Counted from the first letter of the stretch, positions 37,071 to 45,407 are shown. The stretch is 64,000 nucleotides of DNA from Allobosea sp. CRIB-10 (GCF_900112185.1 NZ_FOKP01000005.1:219295-283294); one strand, 5' to 3'. Made by a program: numbers and translations. Notes: generated by a model not told the origin, from the sequence alone.

Positions 37071-37604
37071 ATGGAAGATCTGCCGACCTTCTACTCCACC
37101 CTGATCCCGCTCGGCTTCTTCTTCTGGGGGCCGGCGCTGGTGGTGCTGACGCTGCTGCTCTCCTGGCTCTGGGCGCGCAGCCTCAAGGTCGATCGCGCAC
37201 TGGAGAGCGATTTCGACGGCTTCACCAAGGAGGACGTCGAGAAGCTGTTCTCGCTCTATGGCCCCGAGCGCCGCGCGGTCTATCGCAACAAGCTGCTGCC
37301 GGCCGATCTCGCCTTCGCGCTGGTCTATGCGATCGTCGGCGCGCTGATCGTCACCGGCCTGTCGATGCGCGGCTATCCCTGGTGGGTGGCGGCGCTCTGC
37401 GGCGGCGGCTGGCTCTTCGGCGGGCTCTGCGACATCGTCGAGAATCTCGCCCTCGCGCGCCTGCTCGATCGTTTCCCGACGCTCGATGACGGCACCGTCG
37501 CCATCGCCAGCGGCTTCACCCGGCTCAAGCTCGTCCTGACCGGGCTCGGCTTCATCGGTGCGATCGCGGCCTATTATCTCGCGTTCAAGCCGATCGCGGC
37601 CTGA
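37071..37604 (+). CDS. Conserved hypothetical membrane protein
   Basis: A 177-residue inner-membrane protein with four hydrophobic helices at about 8-33, 80-102, 108-130 and 150-172, and a charged cytoplasmic loop (DRALESDFDGFTKEDVEKLFSLYGPERRAVYRNK) between the first two. No family assignment. It begins 34 bases after the DUF2783 gene and may be the last gene of that transcript. Confidence 0.65.
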   Translation: MEDLPTFYSTLIPLGFFFWGPALVVLTLLLSWLWARSLKVDRALESDFDGFTKEDVEKLFSLYGPERRAVYRNKLLPADLAFALVYAIVGALIVTGLSMRGYPWWVAALCGGGWLFGGLCDIVENLALARLLDRFPTLDDGTVAIASGFTRLKLVLTGLGFIGAIAAYYLAFKPIAA

Positions 37605-37606
37605 TT

Positions 37607-38194
37607 TCATTCGCCCCAGCCGGCCCGGGTTTGGCGGAAGCAGGCGGCCGGCACCGGCGGGTCGCCGATAGGCGGAGCATGCCGTGTTGTGTCGGGCTCG
37701 AAGCCGAGCCGAGTTGCGAGCTGCAATGATGCCGCGTTCTGCGGATGGGTAACGACAAGAGCCTCCGGCAGGCCGAGCACCTCGAAGCCATAGCGGAGCA
37801 ACCGGGCTACCGCCTCCCGAGCGAAACCCTGTCCCCAATGCCGCGCTGCAAAGCGGTAGCTGACCTGGGCCTGCTTCGGGTCGTCGCCGTCCGGAATGAG
37901 GCCGACATAGCCGAGCGGGTTGTTCGCGTCGGCACGGGCGAGCACCGTCCAATAGCCGAGCCCACGCCCAGTATGGAGGAAGCTGCGCGCCGCGACGCCC
38001 TCGCGCCCCATCGCCGGATCGCCGACCGCCGCGATGTAACGCATCACCTCAGGATCGGCGTTGAGCGCGGCGATGAAGTCGAGCGCGATGTAACGCATCA
38101 CCTCAGGATCGGCGTTGAGCGCGGCGATGAAGTCGAGATCCGCTTCGGTCCGCGGCTTGAGGAGAAGGCGCTCGCTTTCCAGCACCGGCAGCAT
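37607..38194 (-). CDS. GNAT acetyltransferase (RimJ/RimL type) with internal duplication
   Basis: A 195-residue N-acetyltransferase. It opens with ESERLLLKPRTEADLDFIAALNADPEVMRYI, the N-terminal motif of the RimL-like branch, and contains the acetyl-CoA loop SYRFAARHWGQGFAREAVARLLRYGFE and THPQNAASLQLATRLGF. Residues 20-37 are exactly repeated as 38-55 because of a 54-base tandem duplication. The duplication inserts 18 residues in the first helix and may impair the enzyme, although the frame is kept. Confidence 0.82.
   Translation of the reverse strand: MLPVLESERLLLKPRTEADLDFIAALNADPEVMRYIALDFIAALNADPEVMRYIAAVGDPAMGREGVAARSFLHTGRGLGYWTVLARADANNPLGYVGLIPDGDDPKQAQVSYRFAARHWGQGFAREAVARLLRYGFEVLGLPEALVVTHPQNAASLQLATRLGFEPDTTRHAPPIGDPPVPAACFRQTRAGWGE
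38030..38137. repeat. Perfect 54-base tandem duplication inside the GNAT gene
   Basis: Bases 38030-38083 and 38084-38137 are identical over all 54 positions. Perfect identity including synonymous sites shows a very recent event or an assembly artefact. The unit is a multiple of three, so the reading frame is retained. Confidence 0.93.
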
Positions 38195-38306
38195 GGTCGT
38201 CGCTCTGTCTGATGGTTCGAAGATTGCTGCGCCTGCACTGGTGCGGAACAGTCCGCCATCCCATATCCTGCCGGCCCCTCTGCGGGAATGCTCTGGGAGA
38301 AACTGG

Positions 38307-38822
38307 ATGAGCTTTCGTCGTTGTCTTCTCGCTGCCTCGGCGCTGCTCGCGCTGGCTGGCGTCGCCGCGCCGGCCGCGGCGCAGGAGGACCTGATCTTCA
38401 AGAAGTCTACGGTCTGGAAGATGCTGACCCCGGACGACAAGCTTGCCGTCTACGGCGTCGACGATCCCGTGGTCGAGGGTGTCGCCTGCCACTACACCGT
38501 GCCCGAGAAGGGCGGCGTCTCCGGCATGTTCGGCGTCGCCGAGGAGGTCTCCGACGTCTCGCTCGCCTGCCGGCAGATCGGGCCGATCCGCTTCAAGGAG
38601 AAAGCCTCGCAGGGCGATGTCGTCTTCCGCGAGCGCCGCTCGCTGATCTGGAAGAAGATGCAGATCGTGCGCGGCTGCGACGCCAAACGCAACGTGCTGA
38701 TCTACATGGTCTACACCGACAAGCTGATCGATGGTTCGCCGCAGAACTCGACCTCGAGCGTGCCGATCATGCCCTGGGGCGCGAACGGCGACGTGGCGAA
38801 ATGCTCGGAATGGGTGAGGTAA
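38307..38822 (+). CDS. creA: CreA family protein
   Basis: A 171-residue exported protein. Signal peptide of about 25 residues ending at AAAQE. The mature part, IFKKSTVWKMLTPDDKLAVYGVDDPVVEGVACHYTVPEKGG and EEVSDVSLACRQIGPIRF with SVPIMPWG near the end, is the CreA signature. CreA is widespread in proteobacteria and its function is not established. It diverges from the GNAT gene. Confidence 0.9.
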   Translation: MSFRRCLLAASALLALAGVAAPAAAQEDLIFKKSTVWKMLTPDDKLAVYGVDDPVVEGVACHYTVPEKGGVSGMFGVAEEVSDVSLACRQIGPIRFKEKASQGDVVFRERRSLIWKKMQIVRGCDAKRNVLIYMVYTDKLIDGSPQNSTSSVPIMPWGANGDVAKCSEWVR

Positions 38823-38843
38823 GGCGCGTTCGGGGCTGCTGTT

Positions 38844-39191
38844 TCAGCGGAGTGTATAGCTGCCCACGTAGTTGCAGTTCGCGCCGTGGAACGGCGTGCA
38901 GGCGCCGCTCTCCGTCACCGTGAGAACACGGCCCTTGCGGCGAATGTCGAGACGGCAGATTTCGCCGTACTCCATGGCTTCGGCCACGAGTCGGTCGCCC
39001 TGGATCCGGCCGCGCGCCGAGATGACGCCGACGCAACGTCGGCTGCTGATCTCGGCATCGACCTTGAACATGCCGCCGCCGGCCGGGCGGATCGTCATGC
39101 TGATTCCAGGCGTGCGATAGCGCCCCTCGAAGGCGTCGGCCGGCAGGAGTGTCGTCAGGAGGAGGGCAGCAGCGAGAGCTGTACGGATCAT
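38844..39191 (-). CDS. Hypothetical exported protein
   Basis: A 115-residue protein with a signal peptide ending in ADAFEG (residue ~20). The mature domain has GRYRTPGISMTIRPAGGGMFKVDAEISSRRCVGVISARGRIQGDRLVAE, a small beta-sheet pattern with four cysteines that could form two disulfides. No recognised family; similar short 'lipocalin-like' secreted proteins are common in the order. It is convergent with creA. Confidence 0.55.
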   Translation of the reverse strand: MIRTALAAALLLTTLLPADAFEGRYRTPGISMTIRPAGGGMFKVDAEISSRRCVGVISARGRIQGDRLVAEAMEYGEICRLDIRRKGRVLTVTESGACTPFHGANCNYVGSYTLR

Positions 39192-39279
39192 GGTCGGCGG
39201 CCCCTTGTTTAGCCCCGCCAGAGCGGCGGCTGTCGCAAGGTAAGGCCCACGTCGATCCGGGAGAACTCGCGCGTCGGGA

Positions 39280-39609
39280 TTACCCGCTGCAGGTGATGGC
39301 CAGCGGCTGCTCGGTCGCGGTTGCGTTGGCTTGGCGCGGCGTCGAGCCCGTGAAGTCCTCGGGCTTGGCGACGCCATAGGCCGTTGCCGTGCGGTGGCCT
39401 TGCGACTCGCACCAGGCGTCGGCGACGATCTGGCCGCACTCGGATTTGCTGGAAATGCAGTCGGCGACCCCGTAGCCGTCTCCGGCCGGGATCAGATAGG
39501 TGCGCTCGGCCTTGGGGGCGGCGACGGTTCCGGTTGCAGGCAGCAGCGCCAGCGACATACCGGCGCCGATGATTCCGAAGAGCCCGACCAGAGCGACGGC
39601 GCGGCGCAT
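39280..39609 (-). CDS. Hypothetical exported or membrane-anchored protein
   Basis: A 109-residue protein with an N-terminal hydrophobic segment (residues 4-28) that could be a signal peptide or anchor. The mature part has CISSKSECGQIVADAWCESQGHRTATAYGVAKPEDFTG and ends in LAITCSG, with four cysteines. AGGGAC lies ahead of the ATG at 39609; an in-frame ATG 14 codons upstream is possible. No known function. Confidence 0.5.
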   Translation of the reverse strand: MRRAVALVGLFGIIGAGMSLALLPATGTVAAPKAERTYLIPAGDGYGVADCISSKSECGQIVADAWCESQGHRTATAYGVAKPEDFTGSTPRQANATATEQPLAITCSG

Positions 39610-39837
39610 GATGATGTCCCTGAGACCCGACCGGGGCTGAACCTTCGACATGTCAAACTGGTTCCAAATGGTTAAGACTGCGTGAACCACGGCAATCTTG
39701 GTTGCGCGCAAACCGACCTCCGCTTGTGGCGGCATTGCGGCGGCGAGAGCACAAATCGCGGGACGGCGGAAAGACGGCGATCGACCGTTGCCAAGCTGCC
39801 ACTTGACGTAAGCGCACATGACAGGCATCACGGCAGG

Positions 39838-39879
39838 ATGACGCGAGCCCTCGCCATTATCTGCATTATTTGCCGCTAG
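39838..39879 (+). CDS. Putative Ile/Cys leader peptide of the cysS operon
   Basis: A 13-codon frame encoding [13 protein letters not shown]. Six consecutive codons are Ile-Ile-Cys-Ile-Ile-Cys (39856-39873), directly before the stop. The ribosome-binding site is poor: an AGG abuts the ATG, and a heptapeptide frame MTGITAG overlaps the start as ATGA. A TTGACG box at 39803-39808 may be a promoter element. Its place, 112 bases before cysS and just upstream of competing hairpins, fits an attenuator leader. See the finding. Confidence 0.5.
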   Translation: MTRALAIICIICR

Positions 39880-39880
39880 C

Positions 39881-39963
39881 TTTCGCTGGCCGGCTGCTCA
39901 CGTCCTCGTCATAAGCGAAAAGACAGACAGCGCCCCGGCCAGCGGCCAGGATACGCCGTTTTT
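39881..39963 (+). promoter_or_regulatory. Candidate transcription attenuator before cysS
   Basis: Three mutually exclusive stems can be drawn. Stem A pairs TTTCGCT (39881-39887) with AGCGAAA (39914-39920). Stem B is a perfect 10-bp helix, CGCTGGCCGG (39884-39893) with CCGGCCAGCG (39935-39944). Stem C is AGCGGC (39941-39946) with GCCGTT (39955-39960, one G-T), followed by TTTTT (39959-39963). B blocks C and A blocks B, the logic of antiterminator, terminator and pre-emptor. Stem C is only 6 bp, so its strength is uncertain. Confidence 0.5.
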
Positions 39964-39991
39964 ATCGCCTTCTCGCCAGGACATCGCTTCG

Positions 39992-41461
39992 ATGCAGCCG
40001 ACCCTCAGGCTCTACAACACGCTGACCCGGACGAAGGAGGTCTTCACCCCCGTCGATCCCCAGAACGTGCGCATGTATGTCTGCGGCCCGACGGTCTATG
40101 ACTACGCTCATATCGGCAATGCCCGGCCGGTCATCGTCTTCGACTTGCTCTACCGGCTGCTGCGGCACCTCTACGGCGACAGCCATGTCCGCTATGCCCG
40201 CAACCTCACCGACGTTGACGACAAGATCAATGCCCGCGCCGTGCGCGACTATCCCGCTCTGCCGCTGAACGAGGCGATCGCGAAGGTCACGCAGACGACG
40301 ACGGCGCAGTTCCACGCCGATGTCGATGCGCTCGGCAATCTGCGCCCCGATGACGAGCCGCGCGCCACCGGCCATATCGAGGAGATGAAGGCGATCATCG
40401 AGCGCCTGATCGCCCGCGGCGTCGCCTATGTCGCAGAGGAGCACGTGCTCTTCCACGTGCCCGCCGTCACCGGCCTGAAGGACGCGCCGCGCTATGGCTC
40501 GCTCGCCCGCCGTTCGCTCGACGAGATGGTGGCTGGAGCACGAGTGGATGTCGCTCCCTACAAAAGGGATCCGATGGATTTCGTGCTGTGGAAGCCGAGC
40601 CGCGCCGGGATCGATCCGGGCTGGCCGTCGCCGGCCGGCATCAAGACGCCCGGCCGCCCCGGCTGGCACATCGAGTGCTCGGCCATGTCGATGAAGGCGC
40701 TGCTCGAGCCGTTCGGCGGTGGCCTGCAATGCGACGATCCCGCCAGGAACGTCTTCGACATCCATGGCGGCGGCATCGATCTCGTCTTCCCGCATCACGA
40801 GAACGAGCTCGCCCAGAGCTGCTGCGCCTTCGGTGCGGCGGGCGGTGCGCCGCGCATGGCGAACTACTGGATGCACAATGGCTTCCTGCAGGTCGAAGGC
40901 GAGAAGATGTCGAAGAGCCTCGGCAACTTCGTCACCATCAACGAGCTGTTGGCGACCGACACCTTCGGCGGGCGGACATGGCCCGGCGAGGTGCTGCGGC
41001 TTGCGATGCTGAAGACGCATTACCGCCAGCCGATCGACTGGACGGTGAAGGCGCTGGAGGAGGCGGAGAAGACGCTTGCCGACTGGGCTGCCGTTGCCGG
41101 GCAGGCGGAGGTCGGGCAGGTGCCCGCTGGCGTGATCGAAGCGCTGGCTGATGATCTCAACACCTCTCAGGTGCTCGCCGAGCTGCATGCCCTGCGCAAG
41201 GCCGGTGATCATGCCGGCCTGAAGGCGAGCCTTGATCTGCTCGGCATCGCCCTGCCGAAGGTAGCGGCGGCTGAGATCGACGACGCCCTGCGTGCGAAGG
41301 TCGAGGCGTCGATCGCCGCCCGTCTCGCTGCCCGCAAGGCGAAGAATTTCGCTGAATCCGATCGTCTCCGCGACGAGCTCGTCGCGATGGGCATCGTGCT
41401 CATGGACGGCAAGGACCCGGCCACCGGCGAGTTGATTACCAGCTGGGAGGTGAAGCGGTGA
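39992..41461 (+). CDS. cysS: Cysteine-tRNA ligase
   Basis: A 489-residue class I synthetase. The zinc ligand Cys31 precedes [15 protein letters not shown], which contains HIGN (40-43). Further zinc ligands are in [10 protein letters not shown] and [11 protein letters not shown]. The KMSKS loop is intact at 305-309. The C-terminal helical domain is of normal length. It is the first gene of an operon in which every junction overlaps by four bases. AGGAC lies ahead of the ATG. A leader-peptide attenuator probably controls it. Confidence 0.94.
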   Translation: MQPTLRLYNTLTRTKEVFTPVDPQNVRMYVCGPTVYDYAHIGNARPVIVFDLLYRLLRHLYGDSHVRYARNLTDVDDKINARAVRDYPALPLNEAIAKVTQTTTAQFHADVDALGNLRPDDEPRATGHIEEMKAIIERLIARGVAYVAEEHVLFHVPAVTGLKDAPRYGSLARRSLDEMVAGARVDVAPYKRDPMDFVLWKPSRAGIDPGWPSPAGIKTPGRPGWHIECSAMSMKALLEPFGGGLQCDDPARNVFDIHGGGIDLVFPHHENELAQSCCAFGAAGGAPRMANYWMHNGFLQVEGEKMSKSLGNFVTINELLATDTFGGRTWPGEVLRLAMLKTHYRQPIDWTVKALEEAEKTLADWAAVAGQAEVGQVPAGVIEALADDLNTSQVLAELHALRKAGDHAGLKASLDLLGIALPKVAAAEIDDALRAKVEASIAARLAARKAKNFAESDRLRDELVAMGIVLMDGKDPATGELITSWEVKR

Positions 41462-41841
41462 ACGATCTCGCGGAATTGCTGGCGCCGCCGAGCGAGCCTG
41501 CAGTTTCGCGGGCGCTCGCCGCCTATCGGCAGAGGCTGGTCGACAGCTACGGTCATCGCTTCGTCGCGGCCTATCTGTTCGGCAGCCGGGCGCGTGGCGA
41601 GCATCGCTCCGACAGCGATGCGGATATTGCCATTGTGCTGAAGGCACTCGCAGGGACGCCGGTCGACGAGAAGATGCGGCTCGTCGATCTCGCCTTCGAT
41701 GCCCTGACGGATACCGGGCTAATGATCCAGCCTTGGCCCTTCACGCAGGCGCAATGGGAGGGGCGGGAAGCAGGCGGACGCTTCGCCGAGCTGCTCGCAG
41801 CCGGGCGCCGCGACGGCAAGCTGATCGAGATGCAGCCATGA
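41458..41841 (+). CDS. MNT-type nucleotidyltransferase (probable antitoxin)
   Basis: A 127-residue minimal nucleotidyltransferase. The motif is [21 protein letters not shown]: Gly42-Ser43, then Asp54 and Asp56, the catalytic G-S-x(10)-D-x-D. Characterised MNT proteins paired with HEPN toxins AMPylate the toxin. The GTG start overlaps the cysS stop (GTGA) and has GGAGG 7 bases ahead, so translation is strongly coupled. Its own stop overlaps the HEPN gene (ATGA). Confidence 0.87.
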   Translation: MNDLAELLAPPSEPAVSRALAAYRQRLVDSYGHRFVAAYLFGSRARGEHRSDSDADIAIVLKALAGTPVDEKMRLVDLAFDALTDTGLMIQPWPFTQAQWEGREAGGRFAELLAAGRRDGKLIEMQP

Positions 41842-42236
41842 GGCCGCATCTGGAAAAGGCCGAGCAATCCTTGCGCTCCGCCGAGCTTCTGCTCGGCGCA
41901 GGGGATCTCGATGGCGCTGTCAATCGCGCCTACTATGCCTGTTACGACGCTGCACGCGGTACATTGGAGGCTGTCGAGGGCGTCGATACGCGCGAGATCA
42001 AGAGCCATGCCGGCCTGATCAGGCTCTTCAATCTGCGCATCGTCAAGCAAGGCCTGATGCCGCTTGCGACCGGCCGCTTGATCGGTCGTGAGGAACAGTT
42101 GCACCTGTTCGCCGATTATGGCGACGGCGTTCATGAACGGGCCGAAGCCGAACTCGCCGTCGAGCAAGAAAAGCAGTTCGTTGCCGCTTGCCTTTCACTC
42201 ATCAAGATCCAAGGCAAAGAAACCAAAGAACAATGA
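41838..42236 (+). CDS. HEPN-domain protein (probable toxin partner)
   Basis: A 132-residue helical protein of the HEPN superfamily, UPF0332 type: LEKAEQSLRSAELLLGAGDLDGAVNRAYYACYDAARGTLEAVEG, then LHLFADYGDGVHERAEAELAVEQEKQFV. The usual R-x(4-6)-H ribonuclease motif is not clear; Arg84 and His89 in GREEQLHLF are the nearest match and may be the active pair. It is coupled to the MNT gene, the standard pairing of a toxin with its modifying antitoxin. Confidence 0.82.
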   Translation: MRPHLEKAEQSLRSAELLLGAGDLDGAVNRAYYACYDAARGTLEAVEGVDTREIKSHAGLIRLFNLRIVKQGLMPLATGRLIGREEQLHLFADYGDGVHERAEAELAVEQEKQFVAACLSLIKIQGKETKEQ

Positions 42237-42352
42237 CCACCGAAGCCCCGAAGATCCGCAAGCGCGGTTCGCTCTCGATCGCGATGAAGCTCGTCATGCT
42301 CGCCATGGTGATGCCGAAGGTGCTGCGCTACCGGCTGAGGTCCAGGCTATGA
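42233..42352 (+). CDS. 39-residue coupled small protein
   Basis: A 40-codon frame. It begins at ATG 42233, overlapping the HEPN stop by 4 bases, and ends at TGA 42352, overlapping the cimA ATG by 4 bases. The product opens MTTEAPKIRKRGSLSIAMK and continues with a hydrophobic run rich in Met and Leu and a basic tail, RYRLRSRL, so a membrane-seeking cationic peptide is likely. The cimA ribosome-binding site (TGAGG, 42336-42340) lies inside its end. It could be a translational relay or a genuine small toxin-like protein. Confidence 0.55.
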   Translation: MTTEAPKIRKRGSLSIAMKLVMLAMVMPKVLRYRLRSRL

Positions 42353-44004
42353 GCACCTCGGCTTCCGCCACGCTGGCCGAAGCCGCGCCGCGCCAGGCCG
42401 GCGAGGCCGCGCTCGCGCGCATCCACCTCTTCGACACGACGCTGCGCGACGGCGCCCAGACCACCGGCGTCGACTTCTCGCTCGACGACAAGCGCGCGGT
42501 CGCCGGCCTGCTCGACAAGCTCGGCATCGACTATGTCGAGGGGGGCTATCCCGGCGCCAACCCGCTCGACACCGCCTTCTTCGCGAGCAAGCCGACGCAG
42601 CGGGCGAAGTTCGCCGCCTTCGGCATGACCAAGCGGGCAGGGCGCTCGGCCGCGAACGATCCCGGCATCGCCGCGTTGCTCGACGCGAAGGCCGACGCCA
42701 TCGTCTTCGTCGCCAAGAGCTGGGACTATCACGTCCATGTCGCGCTCGAGATTTCGCTGGAAGACAATCTCGATGGCATCCGCGACAGCGTCGCGACCGC
42801 CAAGGCTGTCGGCCGCGAGGTGATGCTCGATTGCGAGCACTTCTTCGACGGCTACAAGGCCAATCCCGACTATGCGCTCGCCTGCGCCCGCACCGCCTAT
42901 GAGGCTGGCGCGCGCTGGGTCGTGCTCTGCGACACCAATGGCGGCACCTTGCCGGACGAGGTTGGGCGCATCGTCGCCGAGGTCGCGAAGGTCGTGCCGG
43001 GCGACAATCTCGGCATCCACGCCCATGACGATTGCGGTTGCGCCGTCGCCAACTCGCTGGCGGCGGTCGAGGCCGGCGTTCGCCAGATCCAGGGCACGCT
43101 GAACGGGCTCGGCGAGCGCTGCGGCAACGCCAATCTGGTCACGCTGATCGGCGCGCTGAAGCTGAAGGAGCGCTATAACCGCCGCTTCTCGCTAGGTGTC
43201 AGTGAGGCCGAGCTCGGTGAGCTCACCCATGTCTCGCGGGCGCTCGACGAGATGCTGAACCGCGCCCCGAACCGCCACGCGCCCTTCGTCGGTGCCTCCG
43301 CCTTCGCCACCAAGGCCGGCATCCATGCCTCGGCCGTGCTGAAGGACCCGCGCACCTACGAGCATGTCGCGCCCGACCTGGTCGGCAATGTCCGGAAAGT
43401 CCTGGTTTCCGACCAGGGCGGCAAGTCGAACCTCGTCGCCGAGCTGGAACGCATCGGCGTCACCATCGGCCGCGACGATCCGCGGCTCTCGCGCGTGCTG
43501 GAGGAGCTGAAGGAGAAGGAGGCGCAGGGTTATGCCTTCGAGGGGGCGGATGCCTCGTTCTACCTGCTTGCCAAGCGCATCCTCGGCGAGCTGCCTGATT
43601 ACTTCGAGATCGAGCGCTTCACCGCCAATGTCGAACGCCGCTACAATGCGCTTGGCGAGCTAGTCACCTTCTCGGAGGCGATCGTCAAGGTGAAGGTCGG
43701 CGAGGAATCGCTGATCTCGGTCGCCGAAAGCGCGCTCGGCCCGGTCAACGCGCTCGATCTCGCCTTGCGCAAGGATCTCGGCCGCTACCAGTCGCTGATC
43801 GGTGGCCTGAGGCTGGTCGACTACAAGGTCCGCGTCTTCCAAGGCGGCACCGACGCTGTCACCCGCGTCCTGATCGAATCCGCCGACGAGACCGGCGAGC
43901 GCTGGACCACGGTCGGCGTCAGCGCCAACATCATCGATGCCTCGTTCCAGGCACTGGTCGATTCGATCACTTACAAGCTGATGCGCGAAGGCGCGACGGC
44001 ATGA
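42349..44004 (+). CDS. cimA: (R)-citramalate synthase
   Basis: A 551-residue enzyme of the isopropylmalate-synthase family that condenses pyruvate and acetyl-CoA to citramalate, feeding isoleucine synthesis by way of 2-oxobutyrate. The catalytic barrel opens HLFDTTLRDGAQTTGVDFS and carries DCEHFFDGYKANPDYAL and GIHAHDDCGCAVANSLAAVEAG. The C-terminal part has the regulatory LeuA dimer-type domain near residues 415-540. The ATG overlaps the small-protein stop. It ends the cysS operon, which links cysteine charging and isoleucine supply. Confidence 0.92.
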   Translation: MSTSASATLAEAAPRQAGEAALARIHLFDTTLRDGAQTTGVDFSLDDKRAVAGLLDKLGIDYVEGGYPGANPLDTAFFASKPTQRAKFAAFGMTKRAGRSAANDPGIAALLDAKADAIVFVAKSWDYHVHVALEISLEDNLDGIRDSVATAKAVGREVMLDCEHFFDGYKANPDYALACARTAYEAGARWVVLCDTNGGTLPDEVGRIVAEVAKVVPGDNLGIHAHDDCGCAVANSLAAVEAGVRQIQGTLNGLGERCGNANLVTLIGALKLKERYNRRFSLGVSEAELGELTHVSRALDEMLNRAPNRHAPFVGASAFATKAGIHASAVLKDPRTYEHVAPDLVGNVRKVLVSDQGGKSNLVAELERIGVTIGRDDPRLSRVLEELKEKEAQGYAFEGADASFYLLAKRILGELPDYFEIERFTANVERRYNALGELVTFSEAIVKVKVGEESLISVAESALGPVNALDLALRKDLGRYQSLIGGLRLVDYKVRVFQGGTDAVTRVLIESADETGERWTTVGVSANIIDASFQALVDSITYKLMREGATA

Positions 44005-44040
44005 GGACGCCCTTCTCCCCCGAGGGGAGAAGGTGAAGGG

Positions 44041-44373
44041 TCACTCCGTCAGGCGCAGCGACTTCTCCTTGCAGAGGTCGATGCCGTCATTGTCGCTCTC
44101 GCTCTCGTCGCTGAACTTGCCGAGCAGATAGTAGCTGCAGCCGGCCGGCTTGTTGAGCTTGACCATGGCGCTCTTGCCGGGCGCCAGCGGCTTGGCGAGC
44201 TTGCCGACGAGCCGAGCCTGCTCGCCCGTGGTGGTGATCTCCAGCGACTCGAGCGGGACGGTGCGGGCATTGGTGATCTTGATCTGCGTTGGCGGGCGTG
44301 ATTGCGCGAGGGCCGGCACCACAGGCAGCAGCGCAAGCGCGCAGGCAGCGGGAAGAATGCGTCGAAGCATCAT
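44041..44373 (-). CDS. Conserved hypothetical exported protein
   Basis: A 110-residue protein with signal peptide ending at ALAQS (residue ~24). The mature part IKITNARTVPLESLEITTTGEQARLVGKLAKPLAPGKSAMVKL is a beta-rich segment resembling a small immunoglobulin-like or DUF-type domain, followed by two cysteines (GCSYYLLGKF, DLCKEK). AGGAG precedes the start. No function is known. It is convergent with the cysS operon. Confidence 0.6.
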   Translation of the reverse strand: MMLRRILPAACALALLPVVPALAQSRPPTQIKITNARTVPLESLEITTTGEQARLVGKLAKPLAPGKSAMVKLNKPAGCSYYLLGKFSDESESDNDGIDLCKEKSLRLTE

Positions 44374-44543
44374 GGGCGTCTTCTCCTGGCGTCAGCCTTA
44401 AAGGCTTTCGGCCAGTCTGCCATCGCAGTTGCGACGAGAACAAGGCAGGGTAGACGTCGCTTCATGGCGGCAGCGGCCGGTTGCAGCTTTGGCAAGCCTT
44501 GTCGATCTTGCGGCGAAGAGTTGGGAGAGCCGGCCCCTTGACC

Positions 44544-45173
44544 ATGCAGACCGCCGAAGACATCGCTACCCGCATTGCCGCGCGAGCTCGCGGCCTGCGC
44601 CGTATCGTAGTCGCGCTTGCTGGGGCTCCGGGCGCAGGCAAGTCGATGTTGAGCGAGCGCCTGCTTGCCGCGTTGCCAGCAGGCGAGGCGGCGCTGGTGC
44701 CGATGGACGGTTTCCATTTCGACAATGCCGTGCTCGATCAGATGGGCATGAGAAACCGCAAGGGCGCGCCCGAGACCTTCGACTACGCCGGCCTCGCGGC
44801 GACGCTGTGGCGCATCCGGTCGCGCGGAGGCCCGGTCGCGGTGCCGGTCTTCGATCGCAAGGCCGATCTCGCCCGTGCCGGTGCGGCGATCGTCCCGGCC
44901 GATGCGCGTTTCGTACTGGTCGAGGGCAACTACCTCCTGCTCGACAGGGCGCCATGGTCCGGCCTCGCGTCGTTCTTCGACCTGACGATCTTCATCGAGG
45001 TGCCGTTGGCCGAGCTGGAACACCGGCTGCTCGCTCGTTGGCGGGACTTTGGCAGGGGCGAGGAGGCCGCGCGCGCCTGGGTCGAGGGCAACGACCTGCC
45101 CAATGCGCGGCTGGTGATCGAAGGCAGCCGCTCAGCCGACATCATCTGGAAGAATGGCGTCGCCACACGCTGA
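44544..45173 (+). CDS. P-loop nucleoside/nucleotide kinase family protein
   Basis: A 209-residue kinase of the uridine kinase/phosphoribulokinase group. The P-loop is ALAGAPGAGKSMLSE (residues 25-39), followed by VPMDGFHFDNAVL with the catalytic Asp. Later come FDYAGLAATLWRIRSRG and VLVEGNYLLLDRAPW, both family marks (FrcK or pantothenate-kinase-like). The natural substrate is unknown. ATG 44544 has GGGAG ahead; an in-frame start 21 codons upstream lacks support. Confidence 0.78.
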   Translation: MQTAEDIATRIAARARGLRRIVVALAGAPGAGKSMLSERLLAALPAGEAALVPMDGFHFDNAVLDQMGMRNRKGAPETFDYAGLAATLWRIRSRGGPVAVPVFDRKADLARAGAAIVPADARFVLVEGNYLLLDRAPWSGLASFFDLTIFIEVPLAELEHRLLARWRDFGRGEEAARAWVEGNDLPNARLVIEGSRSADIIWKNGVATR

Positions 45174-45189
45174 TCGGCTTCAAGATCAA

Positions 45190-45305
45190 GCGCTGGTCGT
45201 CCCGGGCGACCGAAGGGAGACGCGGGACGCATTCCGGAACCTCAATCGGAAAAGCTCCGGAATGGGTCCCGGATCTCCGCTTCGCTGCGTCCGGGACGAC
45301 ACTGC
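45190..45305. repeat. Intergenic inverted repeat
   Basis: CATTCCGGAACCTC and GCTCCGGAATGGGTCCCGGATCTCCGCTTCGCTGCG with TCCGGGACGAC: a REP-like stem related to the dispersed family. It fills the spacer before the ABC exporter gene. Confidence 0.55.
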
Positions 45306-45407
45306 TACCAGCATCAACGCAAAAGCGACTTCGGTAATTTCTTCTCCCGCCCCCTGCATTCCCCAGAGAATCCGCCTATATCGGCGGTTCCATTTGGAAG
45401 CATTTCA

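Noticed and set aside
38030..38137. Direct repeat considered as a CRISPR fragment
   Set aside because: Only two copies, with no spacer between them, and they code in frame inside a GNAT gene.
39818..39841. Heptapeptide frame MTGITAG just before the cysS leader
   Set aside because: Too short and without control codons; its ATGA overlap with the leader may be chance, so it is noted only as a possible coupling element.
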